Position numbers and translations under genes: made by a program | In this document: positions 34,257 to 43,875 of the stretch, one piece after another | How the letters are laid out: each line of letters begins with the position of its first letter | Numbering within the stretch: the stretch's first letter is position 1 | Origin: Venturia oleaginea | Lineage: Eukaryota > Ascomycota > Dothideomycetes > Venturiales > Venturiaceae | Length of the DNA: 64,000 nt | Assembly: GCA_013176395.1 (NCBI GenBank) | Contig: JABMLP010000011.1 | Coordinates: 1,240,001 to 1,304,000 of the forward strand | Direction of reading: 5' to 3' | The notes under the pieces: generated by a model | Seen by the model: the letters and a program-made list of their open reading frames with translations, nothing else | Database searches by the model: none | What the model was told of the DNA's origin: nothing

Positions 34257-35559
34257 CTGTGGTAGCCGGCCGATATATTGTTAGTACGCCGCCACCAGCC
34301 AGGGGGCTTACAATTTTAGCGCATATCATGCTGCCAATGAGCCCCTCGCCTGTATACTTAATAATATGTTGTTACTGTATTTTATACTCTACCTACGTGT
34401 TCCTAAAGGCATACCTGGCTTGTGTATACCACCAAAATGCCCCCTGTACGCCAAAAATAACCAGATCTTTCACGCGATGAGCGTTTACAAGTCAGAACCC
34501 TCCGAGATATTGGCTGGGCTTACGAGCACATCGCCAACCACCTCAAAGTCACGCAGAGGCAGGTCCCGAATGCGTGCCAAGCCGAACAAACTTCGCTGAA
34601 GAAACGGAAAGGCCGAGATCCTTCTCTCTCAGAGGAGCAGATTGAGGAGCTTATCACCTTTATTCGCTACTCACGAACAAATCGGTTGATGTCCTACCTC
34701 CACCTCGCTACTGGTCCCTTTGCATCTTGGAAAGTAGGAGAGTATGCTATACGAAATGCCCTCCGAAAGCATGGCTTTAAACGATACGTTGCTCGAGCAA
34801 AACCTCCTCTCTCAGAACGAAATAAAGCAATACGCCTTGAATGGGCTCTCGCCCACGTCAATTGGACTCAAGAGCAATGGAATACTATCTTATGGCCTGA
34901 TGAGACTTGGGTGACAGGAGGGAGGCATGGCAAGCAATGGGTTACTCGGCAATCTTGTGAAGAGCTAGATAATACTTGCGTAGTTGATAGGATCCGGAAG
35001 CGGCGTGGTTGGATGTTCTGCGGCTGTTTTAGCGGTACCCAAAAGGGGCCTTGTTTCTTCTGGGAGAAAGATTGGGGTTCAATTAACCAGCGCTCATACT
35101 GTGATCGTACGGTACCTGTTATTGATGGATGGCTACGGATAAATCCAGGTCTCCAGCTTATGCAGGATGGTGCTTCTGGGCATGCTGCTGGCGAGACTTT
35201 TGAGGAGCGTAAAGAGCGAGGGATTACCCCAATCTTCTGGCCTGCATACTCTCTAGATTTGAACCCAATTGAGGCAGTATGGAATCTAATCAAGGACTAT
35301 ATTGAAAATAAGTGGGGTGATAAACAGCTTTCTTATAACCAGCTTCGGATAGCAGTGAAGGAGGCATGGGAGTCAACAACAGAACTGCAACTCCAAGATT
35401 TTGTAGCTAGTATGAGTAAACGATGTCAAGATGTAATCAATGCCCAGGGTGGGGATACGAAGTGGTAGCTTAAGTAATACATCATTACATGTTATATACA
35501 AGACCCTTAGCCAATGGCTTAAGCCACCATACTAACAATATATCGGCCGGCTACCACAG
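34257..35559 (+). mobile_element. Tc1-family transposon with perfect terminal repeats
   Basis: Length 1303 bp. Terminal inverted repeats of 30 bp start CTGTGGTAGCCGGCCGATAT and are identical at 34257-34286 and 35530-35559. TA flanks both sides (34255-34256, 35560-35561), the expected Tc1/mariner target duplication. The only ORF is a DD34E transposase with one stop near its start. Perfect ends and an almost open ORF point to a fairly recent insertion. Confidence 0.95.
34437..35468 (+). pseudogene. Tc1-type DD34E transposase with a single stop at codon 8
   Basis: The reading frame from ATG 34437 to TAG 35468 is open for 343 codons except TAA at 34458-34460 (MPPVRQK-stop-PDLSRDER). Gln (CAA) there would be one C-to-T change away. 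The N-terminal HTH is LRDIGWAYEHIANHLKVTQR. The catalytic triad is Asp in WPDETWV, Asp in LMQDGASGHA and Glu in LDLNPIEAVW. Spacing from the second Asp to the Glu is 34 residues. Use of a downstream ATG (34686) would remove the DNA-binding part. Confidence 0.9.
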
Positions 35560-35561
35560 TA

Positions 35562-36049
35562 GAGCTAAGAGAAGTAATAAGTGGAGTCTAAATCACGATG
35601 TAGAGACAGGTGGACGAATTGAAAGCCTGGAAATCCCTTGAAGCCGCCAAATCGAGCTAGCGAACCTGCCCTCTTCAGAAGGTGCCAGTAGGACAATCAG
35701 GTATATGATAGGCTAATCCGAATGTGTGCATTATTACCCCGTCACAAGGATAGAATATCCACGGCGTCGACGTGGAATATCAGCCCCAGCATTGTCAACC
35801 TTGCCTCGTATCTGCTTCACAGCGAGAGTATTTCTGCAAATCCTTGCGAAAGTCAGAATGCTGTAGGCCCGATAGACATTCCCTATAGACATTCAAAATG
35901 CATTGGACTACAGTATTCCGGCCTCGAGAGTGATGGGGAACACTGCGAGGATATTCCTGGAAGGGTTATTCTTATAGCGAGGTGAAACTGTAGTAGGAAG
36001 AGTGCTGGCCCAAATATACTAGTATATATCGCGAGGTCGTCATTGCAAT
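35562..36049. other. Spacer between Tc1 and hAT elements
   Basis: No gene was recognised. The last bases before 36050 are the target region of the hAT insertion. Confidence 0.5.
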
Positions 36050-36195
36050 ATACTTCCCAGTGCGTTCGATAATCAATCGATTGAGCCATTCTCAAGATTG
36101 ATTGCCCGATTCGGCCAATATATGGCTTGATTGACGGCTTGATTGAGTCGGTGTCAGTGAGATTGATGGCTTGAGTGATCGGTCAATTGAGAAAT

Positions 36196-38235
36196 CTAAA
36201 ATACACCATTTTTTAGCCCTTGATGCTGTATCTGACACACCTCAATTGTATCATCACTCATACCGTTTCTAGCATCAGTAATGAGCCTACCGACTTGTGA
36301 AAATACTCTCCCAACCTCTGCAGACATACCAGGAATCGATAATACATCGAAAGCAAGACGAGATAAGATCGGATAGTCATTGCGGTGCTGCTCCCACCAC
36401 CCAACAACGTCGTGAACTGGCTTCCAGGTGGTAGGGTCGAAATATTTGATGTATCTCGTATAATCGTCTTCTTTGGTGACTACCCGGCGCTTTTTGGTGA
36501 TCACGTGGACTGATAATCTGTTGAATTTGTCGTAATATGAGGGCCACTTACCGCTGGGTTCACTCTCCGCTTCTGAGGATGGTTCTGGCGTAGGTGACGG
36601 TGATGGTAGTGAGTCTCTCGTGAATGCAAGTCAACCCTTTAATGACTCCGGCGGCTGTGCCTTGTATAGATTCTGTCGCGTTACCCTCCTCTTTGAGACA
36701 GAACGTCTTGAAGTCTTCTAGTGTCGCACACCAAATTTCAAGCATCTCGAAGTCGTCATTTGTGAGGAAGAACTTCCTAATATCAACGCCTTTACCGGTG
36801 TAGTTGTAGAGCCTCTGCCACTTGATAATAACCGCCCTGAGCGAAAGGACACGTTGTATCATCTCGAAAGTGCTGTGCCATCGGATTCCGCCGCCAACGA
36901 GAAGTACATACCAAACATCGAGTCTGGCATCCTTTTGAAGCGCTTCAAAAGCTTCTCTACGCTCAGGTGAGCGATTGATGAATATGCAGAGATTGTGTAC
37001 GCGACCGATAAGTCCTAGGCGCGCCCAGACCTCAAACTGTTCATCATCGCCGGCCGCAGAAAAGTGACTTATTGTGCTTATATTGCTCATTATCGCCGAA
37101 GAGAAGGTCCTCTACGATAAGATTGATGATATGGCCAATACAGCGAATGCGCCATCTTCTGGACCACCCGGAGGATAGCCCAGAGATCAGAACCTCAAGG
37201 TGAGCAACACAGGCGTCGTTATCTGATGCATTATCCGCTGTGAAGCCTCCCAAGTTTGTCCCATCGATGGCGAATGTAGTGAGCACTGAGGCGATCAGTT
37301 TAGCTTGATTCTCCAGATTTTGAGCCAAAAACGCGCGGGAAGCCGATGAGAATCCGTGACTGCCTGTATTTTGAATTTACGAAGTGGGAGCAGACAGCAA
37401 GGTAGTTCTTATGGTTTCCTCCCTTCCAGGCGTCTACTGAGATATTGATTCGACTTTTGGCGCCCTTGATCTCGTGTAGGATGGTCGGTAACCGTTTTTC
37501 GTAGGACTCAAAACCCCATTTACTGACGGAGGACTTTGCGGTTGGTAGAATCGCTGTAAGAGTCTCAATTGGGCCGGCCTTGAGTAGCGAGAGGGTATCG
37601 GGATGGGAGGCTGTATGGAAGGCAATATTGTGCTTGATAGTCCAGTCAATATATTGCTGTCTGTACACGATGGCATCGAAAGTATCGTCCTTTTTGAGAC
37701 CACAAGTCTCGCAATGTGTCAACGGCGCTTCAGTTACTTCCTCCTCTTGCAATCCATTCATTTCAATGGAATCTCCTGCATCTTTGACGCCGTGCCGAGA
37801 GAGAAGGTGTCCTTGTATGCCGCCGGTAGACGTCGCCACGTAGATTCCTGTATGCCAACTCCTCAATTCATGACACCTCTTACAGAGCCAAAGTCTCTTA
37901 TGCTTCTCACCATCCGCTTGGATCTCTGCGCCGTGCTCCCAAATGTAAGAGTTGAGTCGGGATAGCTGCTGCTTGGTAACAGGCCTGAGCCTTGGATTCC
38001 GCAGTTTCTGGCCGTCCTTTTGAAGCCGTGACCATTGTATATCGAACTTGCAACGCTGGAGATTGAGAGGATGTAAGGGAGTTGTAATAATGCTATGAGG
38101 AAGGATAGAAGCTACTGGTATAGGGCTTTCGGGTTCTGGAGGCAGATCTTGCGACAGTGAGGCTTCGTCGATAGCTGTACCGGATCTTTGAGAATAGCCT
38201 TCAGGCCTTCTCCGCTGTACGAATCTAGTCGTCAT
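36196..38235 (-). pseudogene. hAT transposase, frameshifted
   Basis: From ATG 38235 (MTTRFVQRRRPEGY) the protein has a BED-like N-terminal region with CKRCHELRSW and HLLSRHGVK, then the RNase-H part (INISVDAWKGGNHKNYLAVC). A frame change of two bases near 37300-37328 occurs at GFPRVFGSKSGE|NQAKLIASVL. GGFTADNASDNDACVAHLE and CIGHIINLIVEDLLFG follow, then another frame change near 37080 to FEVWARLGLIGRVHNLCIFI. The C-terminal dimerisation region is in 36196-36504 (WWEQHRNDYPILSRLAFDVL, IPGMSAEVGRVFS). A stop also follows at about 36560. The element therefore no longer makes its own transposase. Confidence 0.88.
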
Positions 38236-38300
38236 CTTGAATAGTCTGTAGAGAAAACGTAGTGGTTGTGATGGTAAAATTAGTAGAAAATGAATATAAT

Positions 38301-40153
38301 TAACGTGTTCCATCACCGAGCTGGTCAACCCACCGAGCTGGTCAACCCACCGAGCTCGTCAGTTTCTGCCAAGACGACCAACTCCCTCATTAACACGATA
38401 TGTCTCAACAACAAAATGCGCAATTATCTAACAGAGAAGGCAGAATTCAGCTTGCCCTTTCTGCCTATAACACCCACCAATTCCGAAGCCTCCGGCGCGC
38501 TGCTGAAGCGTTTGATGTACCTCCTTCAACATTGACTAGCCGATACAACGGAATCACGTATCGCCTAGATACTCGCAACGCCCAACACAAGCTCACTACG
38601 ACTGAAGAGCAGACAATTTTCCAATACATCCTCGACCTCGATTCGCGAGGATTCGCGCCCCGGCTGTGTGAGGTGGCAGATATGGCCGATAAACTACTAG
38701 GTGTACGCGGTGGAGAGCCAGTAGGGAAAAACTGGGCTGAGAGGTTTATAACGCGCTCAGATGAGCTCAAGATGGCCTTCAATCGAGCTAAGGATAGACA
38801 GAGGATACTACAGGAAGATCCAGAGATTATTGGCGCGTGGTTCAAGCTCGTTGCAGACACTAAGGCAAAGTACGGCATCCACGACGAGGATACGCACAAC
38901 TTTGACGAGATTGGCTTCCAGATGGGCGTTATTGGATCAATGAAGGTCGTCACAGCTTCTGAAAGACGTACACGGCCTAATTTGATCCAGCCAGGCGATC
39001 GCGAGTGGGTTACAGTTATCCAGAGCATCTGCGCCGCTGGGTATAAGACCCCGCCATTCATTATCTACAAAGGACGCGTTCACATCTCTGCGTGGTATGA
39101 GGAGGCAGATATACCACGGAACTGGAAGCTCTCGGTCTCTGAGAACGGCTGGACAAACAACGCGCTTGGTCTTGAGTGGTTGAAGCACTTTGACGCGTAT
39201 ACAAAGGCGCGTCAAGTGGGGGGGTATAGGCTGCTCATCTTGGACGGCCATGAGAGCCATCTCAACCAGGATTTCAAGGACTACTGCCTCGAACATAAGA
39301 TCATAACGCTCTGTATGCCACCTCATTCATCGCATATCCTCCAGCCGCTTGATGTGGTCTGCTTCTCGCCGTTGAAGTGCAAGCACTCTCAACGAGTTCG
39401 AGACTTGGCACGCCGACGCGTCTACCGTATCAACAAAGAAGGCTTCCTCCCGGCCTTCAAAGACACGTTTTTCGACGTGTTTACAGAAGAGAACTGTCGA
39501 AAGGCTTTTGAGATGGTAGGGCTAGTCCCTATCAACGCGGAGGTGGTATTGGATCGCCTTGAAGTACGGCTACGTACCCCACCAGCACCCCCACCGCAGG
39601 AGACGCCGTGGCAGTCGAAGACTCCAAGCAATACTCTTGAATTTGGATCCCAATCCAAGCTCGTAAGCGAGTCCTTTACTCGGTCACCAGTTACTGCGCA
39701 GGCAGGCTTTTCCCAGCTTGTCAAGGGCGCTGAATTGATGCTACACCAAAACGCTCTACTTGTTGCGCGCAACCGCGAGCTTGAAGAGCAATTGGCAGTA
39801 ATGACAAAGCGAAAATGGCGCAAAAGGAAGTGGATCCAGCAAGGTGGTACTATGGAGTATGGGACTGTAGCAGCGCAGGTAGCTGCCGAGGCGTCTGTCG
39901 CGCCTCAGGGATCAAAGAAGGCTCGTGGTAGTGGTGGTCAAGAAATAGCCCGACCAACTCAACGGCGCTGTAGGAACTGCGGCGCAACTGGGCATAATGC
40001 GCGAACTTGTAAAAAAGATATCGAGATATCATCTGAATCAGATAGCAGCACGACGGACTTAGAATCTATTGTTAATAGCGATTAAATTGAAGAGTCGTAA
40101 CATGAGTTGGTCGTGCCAAGCCTTTTTGACCAGCTCGGTGGTGGAACACGTTA
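38301..40153 (+). mobile_element. Complete Fot1/pogo-family transposon (Flipper-like), nested in hAT
   Basis: 1853 bp including TA at both borders (38301-38302, 40152-40153). Ends are TAACGTGTTCCATCACCGAG and the inverted CTCGGTGGTGGAACACGTTA. The left end has three tandem copies of CACCGAGCTGGTCAACC-like sequence; the right end has one. It holds one open transposase gene (38400-40085), so it may be autonomous. It is inserted upstream of the hAT transposase start. Confidence 0.95.
38400..40085 (+). CDS. Fot1/pogo-type transposase, intact (DD35D, CCHC knuckle)
   Basis: 561 residues, open from ATG to TAA. Residues 1-60 form a psq-like HTH (MSQQQNAQLSNREGRIQLAL). About 70-130 is a CENP-B/Tc5-type HTH (ILDLDSRGFAPRLCEVADMA, GEPVGKNWAERFITRSDELK). 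DDE_1 catalytic residues are Asp in HNFDEIGFQ, Asp in LLILDGHESHLN and Asp in QPLDVVCFSPLK; the last two are 35 residues apart. After a linker and a basic coiled segment (RELEEQLAVMTKRKWRKRKW) there is a CCHC zinc knuckle CRNCGATGHNARTC near the C-terminus and an acidic tail with ESDSSTTDLES. Three other Fot copies in the window share the parts they retain. Confidence 0.95.
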   Translation: MSQQQNAQLSNREGRIQLALSAYNTHQFRSLRRAAEAFDVPPSTLTSRYNGITYRLDTRNAQHKLTTTEEQTIFQYILDLDSRGFAPRLCEVADMADKLLGVRGGEPVGKNWAERFITRSDELKMAFNRAKDRQRILQEDPEIIGAWFKLVADTKAKYGIHDEDTHNFDEIGFQMGVIGSMKVVTASERRTRPNLIQPGDREWVTVIQSICAAGYKTPPFIIYKGRVHISAWYEEADIPRNWKLSVSENGWTNNALGLEWLKHFDAYTKARQVGGYRLLILDGHESHLNQDFKDYCLEHKIITLCMPPHSSHILQPLDVVCFSPLKCKHSQRVRDLARRRVYRINKEGFLPAFKDTFFDVFTEENCRKAFEMVGLVPINAEVVLDRLEVRLRTPPAPPPQETPWQSKTPSNTLEFGSQSKLVSESFTRSPVTAQAGFSQLVKGAELMLHQNALLVARNRELEEQLAVMTKRKWRKRKWIQQGGTMEYGTVAAQVAAEASVAPQGSKKARGSGGQEIARPTQRRCRNCGATGHNARTCKKDIEISSESDSSTTDLESIVNSD

Positions 40154-40444
40154 ATCCAATGTTCAAACATATTCGAAGCATAGGATAAACCCGATTTTCG
40201 GCGCCGGTCGGCGCTAAATTTAGTGGATCATCCCACTAATTTGTAGGGGCTACCTTCTAAAACTACGTCACGTTACTTAAGCGAACTCAACACCATGGAT
40301 TAAGCAATCACTCAATCTTTAAGGCTTCAATTGATTGATTCATATATATCATAGCTTGATTGATGGCCTAAATAGGCCGATTTTGGTTCGCCTGACGGCG
40401 TCGGTCAATCAATTCAATTGCTTATCGAACGCACTGATACTTCC

Positions 40445-41850
40445 CCAGCATTCCCGTCTTCACGTGGACCATCAATTTCACAGATGAAGTGGCTTTGGCG
40501 GTTGATCAGATAATTTTAGTTTTTGAGTGAATGAGGACAATTGCAACATGCGATCCGGTAGTTTTCTGAGAGTGTGACGGGTTAAGATCATGCCTGGATA
40601 CCAGGGAAAACCACCCAAATGTGCAATACAATCTAGCTAAAGAGAAAAAGGTAGATACACGATTGCAAACTCCTCTTGAAGGAGATGCCAAGCCATTCAC
40701 AAGCTTGCCCTAGAATTATTCCGAGGCTTGACAGCTAGGTCCTCAAGCGCTATAGAGAGATAGGCAAAGCCTATATGAAGGCCCAAGGTCCTAGCCCGTG
40801 ACAGCAAGAGATACTGAGCTGGAAGCATATTTAGGCAAGCAGAGAGGTTATGACCATTAACGCTTCTGAATAAAGACACAAACGAGCGGTGTAGCAAACA
40901 AAGCACCATATCCACCTAAGCGCTTGGGTTTTAATTGTGCTTCGGAAGATACCTTCCAGCCCTAAGATGTCCCGTCTTTCCGCCCGACGACTTAAGATAT
41001 TACACCACTTAGAATCTGCCATTTGTCAGACCGTTAGACGGGAGAGAGATGTATAATCTATCCGACGTCGGAATGTTAAAGTCCGGTCTAGGCGCCCAGA
41101 GGTCCCCTGCTACAGCCGCGGACGAGCCGAAGGCCTGCCCTGATACCAAGTGTGTATACCAAGCCGCGCTCGGCGCTGTAGGAAACCACCATGACCCGCT
41201 TTTCTAATGCCTGATATTGCGAACATCAGGCTCGCGATCGTTTCGCGATGTGTATAAGTGGGTCGGATTTGGTGCTGCTGGCTTATGCATAATGCATGCG
41301 TTATGGATCTGCCCTGTGCGTTGTTGATCTTTAACTCTTTTAAGACAAATTCTTACTTCTTAGGAAGTTCGTGGAGATAGGGCGTAAATCATCGGTACTC
41401 CATTGTACAGTATCCGGGGAAATAAACGTGCATGGATGTGAACAGATCAACCACGTCTTCTAGCTACTACCCGCGCGAATAAATGTTTAATGTAACCTGG
41501 AAGAACAGAGAATACTCTCTGCGAATTGCATTTAAGATCAGGAAATTTGATCTTCAGAACAGAAAGTTGCAGAGAAAATAATGCTGCGCATGGAGTCCCC
41601 CCGGATGCATAGCAGTTTGAGACCTCAACGTCTTCCCGACCCGCTCCGCCTCCGCAATAGCGTACAAGTAAGACATGGGTATTTTGTAAAGAATGAGCCC
41701 TTCAATTTTTATACATTTTGTGCAGAGACCCCTAATATCTCGTTAGGGATCCGACGTGAGAAAAACTACACAGTAAAGGCAAGAGATAAAATCTCCAGTG
41801 ATCCTGAGTTTTTTCCTGTTTAGCGATATTACGAGTTCTAGCAGTAGATA
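40445..41850. other. Intergenic region downstream of the hAT nest
   Basis: Short overlapping ORFs at 40506-41022 and 41581-41823 show no recognisable domain. The last few hundred bases should contain the P450 promoter. Confidence 0.5.
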
Positions 41851-43570
41851 ATGACTGTACTTCCCATGTCGTACCCCTCCGTCCTCGCATCCATTCCAAC
41901 GCCTCTCCTCGTCCTCGCCACACCCTTCGCGTTGGTCGCACTACTCCTAACCTGGACGAAACTATTCACGAGCTTCCGCTATCATCGCGCTGTCGCACCT
42001 TTTTTGGAACCCCCCGAAAAGTCCAAGAATGCCGTACTCCCTTCCACCACGACTCCCCTACACGATCCCCTATGTCGGCAACGCTCGCGAATTCTTAAAC
42101 CCGAAACCCGGTTCATTCTGGGTCAACCTTTTCAAGACTCATCCTCGAGAAACAGGAGCATGCACTCTCATGATGGGTGGTAGGGAAAACCACTTGCTGT
42201 TCTCACCTACGGCTGTGCAGACCATGTTCAACTCAAAGAAGATTGGGGCTACGAGGTCCGATACGTCGTCATCAAGGAATTGCTTCGCCATGTCGAACGA
42301 GGATATAGCGAGGAGTCGTGGGTTGAATGAAAAGGGTGAGAGGAGGGATTGGAAAGGTGAAGGAAGGGCTCAAGAAGACCCGCTTTATTTGACTGAGAAG
42401 TTGAATACGGAGAAACTTATTAAGTCGGATGCGGTCAACGACTTGACTAACGAATTCATGAGGGTTTTCCGCGAGGAGCTCGATTTGATGTACGACAAGC
42501 TTGAAGGGCCAATTGGAGTCGTTGAGCTGATAAGGATTCTCATGTTTAAGTCATCCGGTCATGCCTTCATGGGTGCAAGGATATTCCAAGAAATCCCCGA
42601 TTACGCGGAACAGTTCTGGGCTTTTGACCACGTGATGATGCCGCTCTACTTTGGTGTTTCACGCAATAAGAACCCCGCCGCTTACGACACTCGCGACAAG
42701 ATCATCTCCAGCTTTGAACGCTACCATAACAATATACAAGCAGAAGGGAAAGCGATTGAACCTGATGGAGAATTTACATGGGAGCCCACCTACGGCAGCC
42801 GCGCCAATCGTGCCAGACAACTTCTATTCCAACAACTCAAGATGAGCAACAAAGGTCGAGGAGGTATGGATTTAGCCTTCACATTCGCTCTCAATAGCAA
42901 CGCTATTCCATCAGCAGCTTGGGCGCTCTTGCATATTCTCAATCCCAACGGTCCACCAGACCTTCTCCCACGTGTCCTGGCTGAAATCGAGACTGCCAAA
43001 ATGCCCTCGGGAGATCTAAACATTTCAACTTTGTGCGGATTACCACTGCTTCAGAGCATCTATCAAGAGGTCTTGAGGCTTTATGGAGACGTGATGGTCA
43101 CTCGAGATCTCACCCATGATATCACACTACCCATCAGCGAAAACAAAGACAAACCTCGCTCCGTCATGTTCAACGCAGGCTCAAAAATTATGGCACCTAC
43201 ATGGCCCTACCACCGTGACCCTGCTCTTTGGGATGTGCCAGGCCACGGCGCTAACGACTTCTACGCTGAGCGATTCTTGACAACGCATCCGGAAACAGGT
43301 CAGGATATGTTCACGCTCACTGGCAGAGCTGGGAAGCTCTTCCCATACGGTGGTGGGAAGAGCATTTGTCCTGGAAGAGTGTTTGCCAAGCAAGAGATTT
43401 TGGGTGCTGTCGCTACGCTGTTGGCGAAGTTCGACTTTGAGCCTACGGGATTTTGTGTTAAGGATGGCAAGAGTTCAGACAAGTTTCCGCAGATACGAGC
43501 AGGACTTGGAGGAGCTGGGATTATGAACATGGATGGGGATATGAAAGTCAAGGTTAAGAGGAGGGATTGA
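41851..43570 (+). CDS. Cytochrome P450, CYP7/CYP8-like fungal type (frame break near the N-terminus)
   Basis: A haem monooxygenase anchored in the ER; the substrate is unknown. From ATG 41851 one frame gives a membrane anchor (TPLLVLATPFALVALLLTW) and ends in ...PPEKSKNAVLPS. The second frame, open from about 42029 to 43570 (513 codons), begins SLPPRLPYTIPYVGN, the Pro-rich hinge. The K-helix ExxR is in YQEVLRLYG, and the haem loop is LFPYGGGKSICPGRVFAKQE with the ligand Cys. The I-helix lacks the usual Ala-Gly-x-Asp-Thr and reads FALNSNAIPSAAW, as in CYP7/CYP8-type enzymes. The two frames differ by one base near 42030-42050 (for example one extra T in CCCTTCC) and no intron fits. Either the gene is newly broken or this is a sequence error. 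No introns are seen. Confidence 0.82.
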
Positions 43571-43875
43571 ACGCGAGGCAGAAAGCTTGAAGTGGCATGT
43601 ACACTTGGCCGCTACGGTTAAGCGTCGTGTCTTACAAGCATATAATCCTCCGATTTTTCCAGTTCCATTGCTCGGTCCATTCTTGTACCTTAGAAACCTC
43701 CACGAGGAGAATTTTTTTTGAGAGTATTGTGCTAGCTGCTTCATTCCACCTTTCTAGATGATCAACTTGTGATTTATCAAGTCCTCAGCACCAATCTCCT
43801 ACATCCTAGAAGGTGCCTTCCCCACCATCCCTGAGGGGTTTAGCAACAAATTCTGGCGTCTCCTCTTCATCCTCG

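Larger units (their letters stand above)
36058..40436 (-). mobile_element. hAT transposon with 8-bp target duplication and a nested Fot element
   Basis: The left end is CAGTGCGTTCGATAATCAAT (36058). The right end is its inverted form, TTATCGAACGCACTG, ending at 40436. The flanking 8-mer ATACTTCC is identical at 36050-36057 and 40437-40444, the size expected for hAT. TTGATTGA/TCAATCAA motifs are frequent within about 130 bp of each end, a likely transposase-binding pattern. The minus strand carries a damaged hAT transposase (36196-38235). A complete Fot element (38301-40153) sits upstream of that gene, so the hAT came first. Without the Fot insert the hAT would be about 2.5 kb. Confidence 0.95.

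Noticed and set aside
38465..39061. Minus-strand ORF of 198 codons
   Set aside because: It is antisense to the intact Fot transposase.
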